A DNA stretch of 64,000 bases from Saprospirales bacterium GYS_P2D (GTDB lineage: Bacteria > Bacteroidota > Bacteroidia > Chitinophagales > Saprospiraceae). A model generated the notes under the pieces. It saw only the letters and a program-made list of their open reading frames with translations. It searched no databases and had not been told where the DNA came from. Both the position numbers and the translations under genes were made by a program. The DNA is taken from positions 62,001-126,000 of the forward strand of contig WUUP01000008.1 of assembly GCA_009833045.1 (NCBI GenBank), given 5' to 3'. This document shows positions 9,144 through 17,077 of the stretch, one piece after another. Positions within the stretch are counted from its first letter, which is position 1. Each line of letters opens with the position of its first letter.

Positions 9144-11045
9144 ATGAGCGAATCAAAGAAAAGGTACGATCAGCTGCTCGATGCCATAGAGGCCGAACGA
9201 TCAGCTGAAGAAAAATACTTTCAGGAGCTGTCCAGCTCCAAAAGTGTAAAAGAAAGAATAGCAGCGGGAGTGCTTTGGTATCCTGTAGAGATTACCAAGA
9301 AGCACTATACCATCGGAGAGCATGTCGAACTGGAGCTGACTCCGATGACACCTGCGGCATCTAAAGGTCGCAATAGCTTCAAGGTAGGAGCCAGTGCTAT
9401 ATTCTATGTCAATAGGGATGAAAGAATAGAATACAAAGGAGCCATCTCCTATGCCTCTCGTAAGAAGGTGCGGATCATCATCACAGCCGATGTCATATCT
9501 AAGGATCATATGCTAAATGGTACCTGCGGTATCGAACTCATCTATGATGACCGACCTTATCGGGTGATGAAGGATACCGTCCGACAGCTCATGAAGGCTA
9601 AAGAACCCACCCTGCAGGTGCTCCGTGATGGAATATCCCAACAAAAAATCCAACATAATAAGCGATACACGGAAGAGCAGTGGTCCATACCAGACTATCT
9701 CAATCCCTCACAACAAGAAGCCATCAATCAGTGCCATCAAGTCGAGCGTCTTGGCATCATACATGGCCCTCCTGGGACAGGAAAGACCACCACCTTAGTA
9801 GGGTTGATCAGCGGTTTAGCTCACTACGAAAAAAAGATACTGGTCACTGCTCCGAGCAATGGAGCTGTAGATTTATTAGCTCGAAGGCTGCATGATGCAG
9901 GACTGTCAGTGCTGCGCATAGGCAATGTCACTCGTATCGGTGACTCTATTGCTCATCTATGTCTCGACGAGCAGCTCCGCAGTCACAAGGACTGGCAGCA
10001 TATCAAGCAGGTCAAGATCGAAGCTGAAAATGCTCGTAATGAAGCAAGTAAATACAAGCGAAAGTTTGGTAGTCAAGAGCGACAAAATCGAGGTCTCCTG
10101 TACAAGGAGGCTCGCCAACTAAGTAACTGGGCTCGAGATCTGGAGGATCGACTCACGGACATTATCATGGATGGAGCTAAGGTCATCTGTACTACTCTGA
10201 TAGGATGTGCACATCCGTCGATCGCTCATCTGCGCTTTGATACGGTGATCATCGATGAGGCGTCACAGGCGCTGGAGGCAGAGAGCTGGACAGCGATGGT
10301 GCGAGGTGATCGTACGATCATGGCTGGAGATCATAGACAGCTACCTCCCACGGTCAAATCAAAAAAAGCAGAGGATCTCGGGCTCGCTGAGACCATACTG
10401 GATCGGATGATGGATCATCTGGGGGAGTCATATATGCTGGATACGCAGTATCGTATGCATCCTGCGATATTGGGTTACAGTAATGAGCATTTTTATGAAG
10501 GGAAGCTACAAACGGCTGATCAGGTGATGGAGCGCCAGCATCCGCTGGAGGGTGAGCCAGTAGTATTCATTGACACGGCAGGATGTGGGTTTGATGAGCA
10601 GCAAAATCAAGAAACTCGCAGCCGATCCAATAAGGAAGAGTACTTCATCATAAGAGAGCACATCCTATCCATGGGTGACCAGCTGGAGGGCATATCTATT
10701 GGTGTCATCAGTCCCTATCGTGATCAGGTCAGTGTGATTCGTCGGGAGATCGAGCAGGATGAGCAGATCAGGGCGCTTGATATCGATGTCAATAGTATCG
10801 ATGGATTTCAAGGTCAGGAGAAAGATGTCATTTACATATCGCTGGTCAGATCCAATGATCAGGGAGAGATAGGCTTCTTAAAAGACTATCGTCGTTTGAA
10901 TGTCGCCCTGACTCGAGCAAAATATAAACTCATTATCGTCGGAGATATGGCTACTCTCGGAGGTGATGAAAAGTACACACAGCTGGCCGAATATGTAGAG
11001 CAGGCGGGTACCTATCGCTCCGCCTGGGAGTTCATGACTTATTGA
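9144..11045 (+). CDS. Superfamily 1 DNA/RNA helicase (IGHMBP2 / Dna2-Nam7 type)
   Basis: The protein has 633 residues. Start ATG 9144 (M-S-E-S-K-K) was chosen because the extended frame runs back into a terminator hairpin. An N-terminal beta-barrel-like domain precedes the ATPase core. Walker A G-P-P-G-T-G-K-T-T-T is near residue 207, the Walker B D-E-A-S-Q near 370, motif III G-D-H-R-Q-L-P-P-T near 393, then Q-Y-R-M-H-P, and the motif V-VI region D-G-F-Q-G-Q-E-K-D near 553 with L-T-R-A-K at the end. A charged segment near 295-335 interrupts the first RecA-like domain, as in this family. It is predicted to unwind nucleic acid 5' to 3'; the substrate is not evident. Confidence 0.92.
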   Translation: MSESKKRYDQLLDAIEAERSAEEKYFQELSSSKSVKERIAAGVLWYPVEITKKHYTIGEHVELELTPMTPAASKGRNSFKVGASAIFYVNRDERIEYKGAISYASRKKVRIIITADVISKDHMLNGTCGIELIYDDRPYRVMKDTVRQLMKAKEPTLQVLRDGISQQKIQHNKRYTEEQWSIPDYLNPSQQEAINQCHQVERLGIIHGPPGTGKTTTLVGLISGLAHYEKKILVTAPSNGAVDLLARRLHDAGLSVLRIGNVTRIGDSIAHLCLDEQLRSHKDWQHIKQVKIEAENARNEASKYKRKFGSQERQNRGLLYKEARQLSNWARDLEDRLTDIIMDGAKVICTTLIGCAHPSIAHLRFDTVIIDEASQALEAESWTAMVRGDRTIMAGDHRQLPPTVKSKKAEDLGLAETILDRMMDHLGESYMLDTQYRMHPAILGYSNEHFYEGKLQTADQVMERQHPLEGEPVVFIDTAGCGFDEQQNQETRSRSNKEEYFIIREHILSMGDQLEGISIGVISPYRDQVSVIRREIEQDEQIRALDIDVNSIDGFQGQEKDVIYISLVRSNDQGEIGFLKDYRRLNVALTRAKYKLIIVGDMATLGGDEKYTQLAEYVEQAGTYRSAWEFMTY

Positions 11046-11055
11046 TACTGTAGAT

Positions 11056-11086
11056 AAAAAGAGGCTGCCAATGTCTCAGCAGCCTC
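11056..11086 (-). terminator. Terminator of the TonB-receptor gene
   Basis: GAGGCTGC (11061-11068) pairs with GCAGCCTC (11079-11086). Read on the minus strand the hairpin is followed by five T (11056-11060). The plus-strand side has only a weak T-rich tail, so it may also serve the convergent helicase gene. Confidence 0.7.
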
Positions 11087-11124
11087 CTTATTATTTGTTT
11101 GCCTTTGATTGTAGCAACCTACCG

Positions 11125-13380
11125 CTACCACTTTACAGATAGTGATGCGGTGATATTTCTACCTCTATCGTATATAGGTTCAGCACTACCTCTTACAGAT
11201 CTATTCAGGTGCTCGTAGTAGTGAGTGTCGAGTACATTTTCTACTGCTACTTTGATCTGATACCATGAGGCTGGAACCAATGTGATTCCAAGGTCTATTA
11301 GAGAGAATGGACTACTGAGTGTCTCGCCATACACAGTACTGACTCGCTCCTGAGCGATGACATGTCTGATATCGAGTGATGGGCGAATACGTCCCTCCGC
11401 ATATATACCACGTAGACTATATCGCATGTCTAATGGCGCTATCTCAGGTAGAGGAGCATCTATATCAAGATCTTGACCATAGGTATAGGCCATAGATACT
11501 CGCTGTGATAGTTTTGGGTGTAGGGATAGCTGCCAGTCTATTTCTGCACCATATCTCAGTGCCGCATCTATATTTGTGTATCGTCGGACTCCTGGGCTAT
11601 TATGTAGGGTAGGTGATAGATTTGGGTCGATGAGCGATGAGATATAGTCCTGCACATAGCTGGTGAATAGATCTAAAGTGACTTCATTTTTCTCATTTTT
11701 ACCCCACGAGAGATTGATATCAATTTCGTTGTTTATCTCAGGTGATAGCTCAGGATTCCCCATGAGCTCATGTGGATCCAGCCCCACAGCGAATGAGTTG
11801 ATATAGCGCTCTGTCAATCCCGCACTACTCTGTGCTCTGGCGACATAGATGCCTACACTCCATTTTTCAGATAGCTCTGTATTCATACCGAGACTGATGC
11901 TGGGATTGATCTGTGTTACCTCGGTATCCGGATAGATGGAGACGAACTCCGCAGAGGGATCTTGGATGCTCCCACTATTGTGCTCGAGTCGAGCTGACAG
12001 ACTATACTGAGTGGATGGTCGAATGATCTGATAGCTGGCGAATGCTGCTGATCTATTGATTTGTCCATCCTGCCAAGCATTATCATAGAGTGTTTTGCCA
12101 GCGTTGGGTCCCATGAGAAATGCTCTTGACCGGATGCCTTCTGTACCTTCTACACGATAGTCTATGCCATAGTAGAGCTCATTGTCACCGACATGTTGAG
12201 TAGCCTCCGATCGCAGTCCATAGTTGTGACTTTTAGCCTCTGTCGCTGCATTTAGCATTCTGGGATTGAGATTCTTTAGGAGGTTGTCCATCAGGTGATT
12301 GACATAGGAGCCATAGACTTGCGTCTTGACTGAACTGATGGTAGAGCTTTGGGGATACCAGCGGTGCTCCGCATTGAGCATATAGGTGTCGTCTTTGCGC
12401 AGATCCATGGCGAGTGCTGGATAGTCGATGTCTCGAGCTCTGTTGTAGACAGATGAGATACTCAGTTCTTGGGCATCAGATAGCTTCAGGTGAAGGCGAG
12501 TTCCATAGCTTTGACGGCTGAAGTCTGCAGCGACCGATTGGCCATCTCCGGCCATATAATCATCACCTGTGCTGATGGCTGTATACAGCTTCCAGTCTAA
12601 TGAGGAGGTAGATAGACCCGCCTGTGCCTGAGTTCGGAGTACATTTCCATTGGATTGATATTCTGATGACACTTGGCCGTATGGCGTGAGCTGGTCTGAG
12701 TATTTGACCTGCCCTCCGACGAAATTTACCGTCCCTCCGATACTGCTGCCATATCTGAGAGCGTGAGGACCTTTATAGATTTCGATCTTGTCGAGGAGAT
12801 AGGGTGCTATCTGACTGGTCGGTGGATCCATACGATTAGGACAGGCCGCAGTAGCGCTTTGCGCACCATTGTATACGATGCTGATCTGATCATATTTGAA
12901 TCCTCTGAGCACAGGGTCATATCCATAACTTCCACTTTTGCGGACACCACTGATGACTGGAGTAGCTCTTAATAGTTCTGCGCCATCGTGCTCCAGATGA
13001 TCGTCAGCCTGCACAGTGATAGACTCTATGTCTGAGCGATCAGTACCGAGCGATACTATGGTGACAGGGTATAGTTGATGACTTTTGGGAGATATGCTCA
13101 GTATGCCAGATACTACGGCTTTTTGTAGCTCCGAGTAGCTGTATCTCAGATCTCTATAGTTGATGTGCGAGATCTGGAGAGATAGATCTTCCTTTAGAGT
13201 GATCTGTATTGTGCCTGTTTCGTCAGAGATACCTTGGGTGGCGCCATATTGATAGATGGCACCTATGATGGGTTCTTGGTTATTTTTATCGATTAGTTTT
13301 ATGTTGCTTAGTTGAGCAGAGATGGATTGACTTACTGACCATATGAGTATGATGGCCAGTAGTTTATACGGTTTGTACAT
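11125..13380 (-). CDS. TonB-dependent receptor, probable copper (OprC/NosA-like) importer
   Basis: The protein has 751 residues: signal peptide (1-22), a CarboxypepD_reg-like domain, a plug domain near 115-220 with K-G-P-x-A-L-R-Y-G, and a beta-barrel ending in a C-terminal aromatic residue (V-K-W). The plug contains C-P-N-R-M-D-P-P-T, giving Cys180 and Met184 in a C-x3-M arrangement. An H-x-M (His362, Met364) follows 182 residues later. OprC of Pseudomonas binds copper with a C-x3-M and H-x-M pair at almost the same distance (established knowledge), so a copper role is likely. It lies directly downstream of a small Cys/Met-rich exported protein, probably in one transcript. Copper specificity remains an inference. 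Confidence 0.88.
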   Translation of the reverse strand: MYKPYKLLAIILIWSVSQSISAQLSNIKLIDKNNQEPIIGAIYQYGATQGISDETGTIQITLKEDLSLQISHINYRDLRYSYSELQKAVVSGILSISPKSHQLYPVTIVSLGTDRSDIESITVQADDHLEHDGAELLRATPVISGVRKSGSYGYDPVLRGFKYDQISIVYNGAQSATAACPNRMDPPTSQIAPYLLDKIEIYKGPHALRYGSSIGGTVNFVGGQVKYSDQLTPYGQVSSEYQSNGNVLRTQAQAGLSTSSLDWKLYTAISTGDDYMAGDGQSVAADFSRQSYGTRLHLKLSDAQELSISSVYNRARDIDYPALAMDLRKDDTYMLNAEHRWYPQSSTISSVKTQVYGSYVNHLMDNLLKNLNPRMLNAATEAKSHNYGLRSEATQHVGDNELYYGIDYRVEGTEGIRSRAFLMGPNAGKTLYDNAWQDGQINRSAAFASYQIIRPSTQYSLSARLEHNSGSIQDPSAEFVSIYPDTEVTQINPSISLGMNTELSEKWSVGIYVARAQSSAGLTERYINSFAVGLDPHELMGNPELSPEINNEIDINLSWGKNEKNEVTLDLFTSYVQDYISSLIDPNLSPTLHNSPGVRRYTNIDAALRYGAEIDWQLSLHPKLSQRVSMAYTYGQDLDIDAPLPEIAPLDMRYSLRGIYAEGRIRPSLDIRHVIAQERVSTVYGETLSSPFSLIDLGITLVPASWYQIKVAVENVLDTHYYEHLNRSVRGSAEPIYDRGRNITASLSVKW

Positions 13381-13394
13381 GTTACTGTTATTAA

Positions 13395-13486
13395 GATGGT
13401 ATGAATGGGACTACTACTCATCAATCATAAGTGATGAGCTAAAATGAGTCCGATAAAAAAAAATTCAGTGGGGATGTCATACCATC
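13395..13486. repeat. Inverted repeats between the Cys/Met-rich protein and the TonB receptor
   Basis: A perfect 10-base inverted repeat (GATGGTATGA at 13395-13404, TCATACCATC at 13477-13486) encloses the whole gap between the two genes and includes the stop codon of the upstream gene. Inside it is a second perfect 7-base repeat (CTCATCA at 13417-13423, TGATGAG at 13432-13438) and a run of nine A/T. The RNA could form a long hairpin that protects or attenuates the message; this is inference. Confidence 0.5.
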
Positions 13487-13857
13487 AGCTCAGGTGGCTG
13501 AAATATGGAGTAGAAAAAATCTGATGGGAGCATGTCCGAAGTCTCGATATGAGACATCTGTACTTCTGAAGGGGAGAGCTGTCGTATATCAAGTAATGCG
13601 GTGCTCGGAGGGTATAGGCTGAATGGAGTACTCACTGTGAGCACTGAGTGTGATTCTTGCTCCTGGCCATCGAGCTCTTGTAGCTGATCATTTAGGTAGC
13701 ATTTTCCGCTACACATCATCATGGGCTTGTTGATATTGACACAGTGATCCTGCGTGATCTGATCTTGGTGGATGAGGAAGTCAAGCGCTACATAGACCTT
13801 AGCCCCAAAGGGAAGTGTCAATACCAAAAGCCATATGTAGCAGATAGATCTCTTCAA
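13477..13857 (-). CDS. Small exported Cys/Met-rich protein, probable copper-system partner
   Basis: The protein has 126 residues and starts at a TTG (13857); a stop codon lies immediately upstream in frame and no ATG precedes the signal sequence. A hydrophobic N-terminus (about 5-28) is followed by H-C-V-N-x3-P-M-M-M-C-S-G-K-C near residues 38-53, a cluster of one histidine, three cysteines and three methionines suited to metal binding. The C-terminal half is low in recognisable features. Proteins of this shape occur next to metal-related TonB receptors in Bacteroidota, and here the OprC-like receptor follows after 96 bases. I do not recognise a named family; the metal role is inferred from residues and context. 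Confidence 0.7.
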   Translation of the reverse strand: MKRSICYIWLLVLTLPFGAKVYVALDFLIHQDQITQDHCVNINKPMMMCSGKCYLNDQLQELDGQEQESHSVLTVSTPFSLYPPSTALLDIRQLSPSEVQMSHIETSDMLPSDFFYSIFQPPELMV

Positions 13858-13858
13858 C

Positions 13859-13892
13859 TATAAGATTTGCTCGCAAAGGAACAAATCTTATA
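13859..13892 (-). promoter_or_regulatory. Candidate operator: 11-base perfect inverted repeat
   Basis: TATAAGATTTG (13859-13869) and CAAATCTTATA (13882-13892) form a perfect inverted repeat with a 12-base spacer. It abuts the TTG start of the Cys/Met-rich protein with one base between. One arm resembles a -7 element with a three-base spacer (TA-AGA-TTTG). It may be a repressor site over the promoter or an RNA hairpin masking the start. Confidence 0.5.
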
Positions 13893-13913
13893 AGAAAGAG
13901 AATGTATATCAGA

Positions 13914-14207
13914 TCACTTAGTAGATTGATTTAGATCATCGGCCTTAGGAAATTTTGCATAATAACTTCTCGCTGCTTCGTAGATGCTATCTGCATTTGA
14001 GATTTCATCTTGTAGTCTTTCGCTCATTGGGTCCGCTTTGAGATTTTCGATTTGCTCTGATAGTCGCTTTTCGTGAGCTTCGAGGTCATCCCACATTTCA
14101 TCTTTGAGCGCCTCGGCTACTCTGAATCCTCTACCTCTATTATATACCATATTTCTTATGTCGACGATGAGGTCTTCGTAGCTCTGTATTCTGTCTGTTG
14201 TTTGCAT
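13914..14207 (-). CDS. Small charged helical protein, unknown function
   Basis: The protein has 97 residues, no signal peptide and no membrane segment. It is rich in Asp, Glu, Lys and Arg with heptad-like spacing near residues 36-80, so it probably forms helices or a short coiled coil. The central motif N-R-G-R-G-F-R-V-A-E-A-L is distinctive but I do not recognise the family. It lies upstream of the Cys/Met-rich gene on the same strand with a 56-base gap that contains the inverted repeat, so it may be a separate transcript. Confidence 0.55.
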   Translation of the reverse strand: MQTTDRIQSYEDLIVDIRNMVYNRGRGFRVAEALKDEMWDDLEAHEKRLSEQIENLKADPMSERLQDEISNADSIYEAARSYYAKFPKADDLNQSTK

Positions 14208-14506
14208 GATTGTTTTATATATGAGACCTGATAGGCGAGAGAGTTTGTTCGGTATTGCTTATCTCAGGGTATTCTGATTTGATGATTTTGGCTACAGCCA
14301 AATAGACTTAAACTCCTGCATTTTTACTTAAAGCTTTGCGATTTAAAAGAGCTTTTTCGTTGAATTTAGCCATTTATAAGGGTATACACTTAGACTAAAT
14401 GCGAGCAAACCCATAGCACATCTGCGCCCTTCATGCTGTTAAATTAGTGTTAGACATTGATGATCTATTGAGATTCAATGATTTTTTGAAACCAAAATCA
14501 ACTACC
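14208..14506. other. Intergenic region between divergent genes
   Basis: About 300 bases without a supported gene, AT-rich, lying between a minus-strand small gene and the plus-strand TonB-C lipoprotein gene. It must hold both promoters, but I see no exact TAnnTTTG with a matching upstream TTG on either strand. An in-frame ATG at 14447 exists but would place extra residues in front of the lipoprotein signal. Confidence 0.5.
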
Positions 14507-15079
14507 ATGAACAATTACAAAATGTTATTATTCGGATGTGCTGCTTCATTATCATATGTAGCCTGTGACTCAAATGCCAATGCAGAATACGATACGGCCG
14601 AGGCCTCTACCTCTACTATGGTCATCGAAAAAGAAACTCCAGATCGTGATGGCGTTAAAACTGAAAATGAAATCAAAGAAAAAAATCTAAAGCCAGTCGG
14701 GGAGACTACATCAACGAAAGAGGTCTACACACTCAGTGAAGTAGATGTAGCACCATTCTTTGGCCAGATGTGTGATAAGACGGCTGAACTCGCTAAATGC
14801 AACCAGAAAAACATCGTCTCTTTTGTGAAGGATAATATCACCCTGCCAGAAGAGGCAGAATCCAATCCGTTCTACGGGCTCGAGCATGTCAAAGTGACGA
14901 TAAATGCGGATGGTACCATGGCAGATGTCAAGTATGTGAGTACCAAGAAAGAAGACTGCTCATGGTGTCAGAAGACTGCAGTAGACGTAGTCGGCAAAAT
15001 GACTACCTGGAAGCCTGCCATGAAAAATGGCCAACCCGTACCTGTTGAGATCACCATCCCGATCAAGTTTTTGTCGTAA
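14507..15079 (+). CDS. TonB C-terminal domain lipoprotein
   Basis: The protein has 190 residues from ATG 14507, which places a short signal with a lipobox-like Y-V-A-C-D (Cys near residue 20) at the N-terminus; an upstream ATG at 14447 would bury it. After an acidic, Thr-rich linker, residues about 110-190 form a TonB-C-like domain ending in W-K-P-A-M-K-N-G-Q-P-V-P-V-E-I-T-I-P-I-K-F. There is no N-terminal transmembrane anchor of the classical TonB type, so it is probably not the energy transducer itself but a periplasmic or outer-membrane lipoprotein with a TonB-C fold. It is followed 78 bases later by another exported unknown. Confidence 0.75.
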   Translation: MNNYKMLLFGCAASLSYVACDSNANAEYDTAEASTSTMVIEKETPDRDGVKTENEIKEKNLKPVGETTSTKEVYTLSEVDVAPFFGQMCDKTAELAKCNQKNIVSFVKDNITLPEEAESNPFYGLEHVKVTINADGTMADVKYVSTKKEDCSWCQKTAVDVVGKMTTWKPAMKNGQPVPVEITIPIKFLS

Positions 15080-15157
15080 GACTAAAAACCAAACGAACAT
15101 AACCCTGAGTATAGACCGTCCTTTTCTTGTAATCCCTCAATAGCAAATCATAATACC

Positions 15158-15703
15158 ATGAACACTTTAATGATTTTTTTAACGACTATCCAGATGAGTA
15201 TGACTCCACTGCCATCATCTGATGCACCCTGCGAGGTGAAAAACGGCACAGTGGCCACAGAGCTTATCCTGCTCGATCAAGAGGCCTACTTGACCAAAAC
15301 TATCAATGGAGAAATCACAGGCATCATGCACCCTATGACACATTACAATGTCAAAGATGTCGTAACGAGTGATCCTGCGATCAATCCGGATGTCTATCGC
15401 AATGATGACATAGATGGACTCAAGGAACTCCGCTACCTCCAGTACGAAGGCTGCGAAGATGATATCGATCGTAAGATGGAGAAAGATATCACGCAAATCA
15501 TGCGTACCTACAAAGTCAATAGGATGTCGAAAGTAGTACTCACTGCATCTAATGTAGGGGTGTCCACAGATCGTATCGTATCACTCATGGGGACTCTCAC
15601 AGACATGGGTGTGAGAGAGCAAGATATAGAAATACGCCTGAGACAGGCAGTCGGAGAGGATTCTGATAATATACTCAAACTCCATGTCGAAGACAATATA
15701 TAA
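15158..15703 (+). CDS. Probable exported protein of unknown function
   Basis: The protein has 181 residues. A short hydrophobic N-terminus (about 1-18) suggests export, though it lacks a strong basic start. Two cysteines (near residues 25 and 98) could form a disulfide. The C-terminal ~80 residues (helix, strand V-V-L-T-A, helix, strand) have an alternating pattern that loosely recalls an OmpA- or BON-like fold, but key motifs are missing. I do not recognise the family. It probably shares a transcript with the TonB-C lipoprotein, since a terminator follows only after this gene. Confidence 0.65.
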   Translation: MNTLMIFLTTIQMSMTPLPSSDAPCEVKNGTVATELILLDQEAYLTKTINGEITGIMHPMTHYNVKDVVTSDPAINPDVYRNDDIDGLKELRYLQYEGCEDDIDRKMEKDITQIMRTYKVNRMSKVVLTASNVGVSTDRIVSLMGTLTDMGVREQDIEIRLRQAVGEDSDNILKLHVEDNI

Positions 15704-15738
15704 ACGCCTCATAACAAGCTAATAGAACCTAATCCATG

Positions 15739-15773
15739 ATCCCGTAGTGCAGCCTGTGCTACGGGATTTTTTT
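15739..15773 (+). terminator. Rho-independent terminator
   Basis: ATCCCGTAG (15739-15747) pairs with CTACGGGAT (15759-15767), followed by a run of T to 15773. It closes the TonB-C lipoprotein / exported protein pair. Confidence 0.88.
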
Positions 15774-15909
15774 GTGCGGAATGTTTCTGCTTAAATCTAC
15801 TCATCAGCTGTGATCACAATATATAGTTACTAAAATATTTAGTAGGATATTTAAAGGCTATGAGAGTCAAAGACTCTCGTGATCTATAGGTAGACTATCT
15901 CAGGTAGGA

Positions 15910-16320
15910 CTACTCTTCCTCATCCCCAAAGATGATGGTGCCCTTAAACTCATCGAGCTCCCTACGCTCTCGCTTGGTAGGGCGACCCGTACCTTTCTCT
16001 CGTACTTCGGGCTTGGCCTTGCCGACGAACCAATCATCATATTTGCTGAGTTCGTCAGCCGGGGTCAGATCGGTGTAGCACTCGGCAGCTATGGGAGCTC
16101 CGACTCGCTTACCTATGAGCTTGTCTACTTGGTAGACGAGATTATAGCCATTCTTGTGCACCTGCACCTCTTTACCTACGGTGAGGAGATAGGAGGGCTT
16201 TACGGCTTTGTCATTGATTTTGACGTTTGATTTTTTGCAGGCAGTGGTGGCCAGTGTCCGAGTCTTGTATATTCTGACACTCCATAGCCACTTGTCTATG
16301 CGCACCTTACTGATTGCCAT
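15910..16320 (-). CDS. S4-domain RNA-binding protein (Hsp15-like)
   Basis: The protein has 136 residues. The N-terminal S4 fold begins R-I-D-K-W-L-W-S-V-R-I-Y-K-T-R-T-x-A and continues to V-K-I-N-x-K-x-V-K-P-S-Y, the usual Hsp15/RluA-type RNA-binding hairpin. The C-terminal tail is basic then acidic (R-P-T-K-R-E-R-R-E), as in Hsp15-like proteins. Hsp15 of E. coli binds 50S subunits carrying stalled nascent chains; the same role is plausible. It is the last gene of a run with polyphosphate kinase 2, 9 bases downstream of it. Confidence 0.88.
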   Translation of the reverse strand: MAISKVRIDKWLWSVRIYKTRTLATTACKKSNVKINDKAVKPSYLLTVGKEVQVHKNGYNLVYQVDKLIGKRVGAPIAAECYTDLTPADELSKYDDWFVGKAKPEVREKGTGRPTKRERRELDEFKGTIIFGDEEE

Positions 16321-16329
16321 GTGATGGAC

Positions 16330-17076
16330 CTATTTGTCAGCGAATGTGGGCGCCTGAGGATCCATCTCACGGAGTGTCTCCAGGACCTTCTGAGCGACAA
16401 AATAATTGCGATACCAGCGCTGATCTACAGGAGCTATGATCCACGGTACTGCGTTGCAGCGATTGATCGCATCTTCATAGCATTCCATGTATTTTGGCCA
16501 TAGCTTACGCTCCTCCCAGTCACCATCATTGTGCTTCCACTGTTTAGTAGGATCATCGATACGTTCTTGGAGCTTCTCCTTCTGACGTTCCTCAGAGATA
16601 TTCATAAAAAACTTCAGGATGGTCGTGTTATTATCTTCTACCAGTAGTCGCTCAAAGGCATTGATGGCATTGATCCTGTCGGTCACTCGATCCTCGTCGA
16701 TCCAGCCATGCACTCGCTGGATGAGGATATCCTCATAGTGCGATCGATTGAATATCACGATCTGACCTTTCTGTGGTACTATCTTATGGACTCTCCAGAG
16801 AAAGTCATGTGCAAACTCCTCATCCGTAGGTTTTTTGAATGAGAATGCTCTGATCCCCGAGGGGCTACAGTATTTGAATACTTTGCGAGTAGCGCCATCC
16901 TTACCACTGGCGTCCATCCCTTGGAATATCACGAGCAGCGCTCGCTTACTCTCTTTGTAGAGGCTGTATTGTAGCTCAGCGATTTCTTTGGCCATGACCT
17001 CCATCGCTTTTACGGTAGGTTTTTTAGTATATCCTTCAGGTGCTCGTGTAGGCTGTTCGCTTATTATGATTCCCAT
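16330..17076 (-). CDS. Polyphosphate kinase 2 family protein
   Basis: The protein has 248 residues, the size of a single-domain PPK2. It shows Walker A G-M-D-A-S-G-K-D-G near residues 54-62, the lid/Walker B region F-N-R-S-H-Y-E-D near 109-116, and the conserved W-K-H-N-D-G-D-W-E-E-R and P-W-x-I-x-P-V-D segments. The family moves phosphate between polyphosphate and nucleotides; whether it prefers nucleoside mono- or diphosphates cannot be read reliably here. It is one base downstream of the DUF58 gene and 9 bases upstream of the S4 gene, so the three are probably one operon. Confidence 0.92.
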   Translation of the reverse strand: MGIIISEQPTRAPEGYTKKPTVKAMEVMAKEIAELQYSLYKESKRALLVIFQGMDASGKDGATRKVFKYCSPSGIRAFSFKKPTDEEFAHDFLWRVHKIVPQKGQIVIFNRSHYEDILIQRVHGWIDEDRVTDRINAINAFERLLVEDNNTTILKFFMNISEERQKEKLQERIDDPTKQWKHNDGDWEERKLWPKYMECYEDAINRCNAVPWIIAPVDQRWYRNYFVAQKVLETLREMDPQAPTFADK

Positions 17077-17077
17077 A

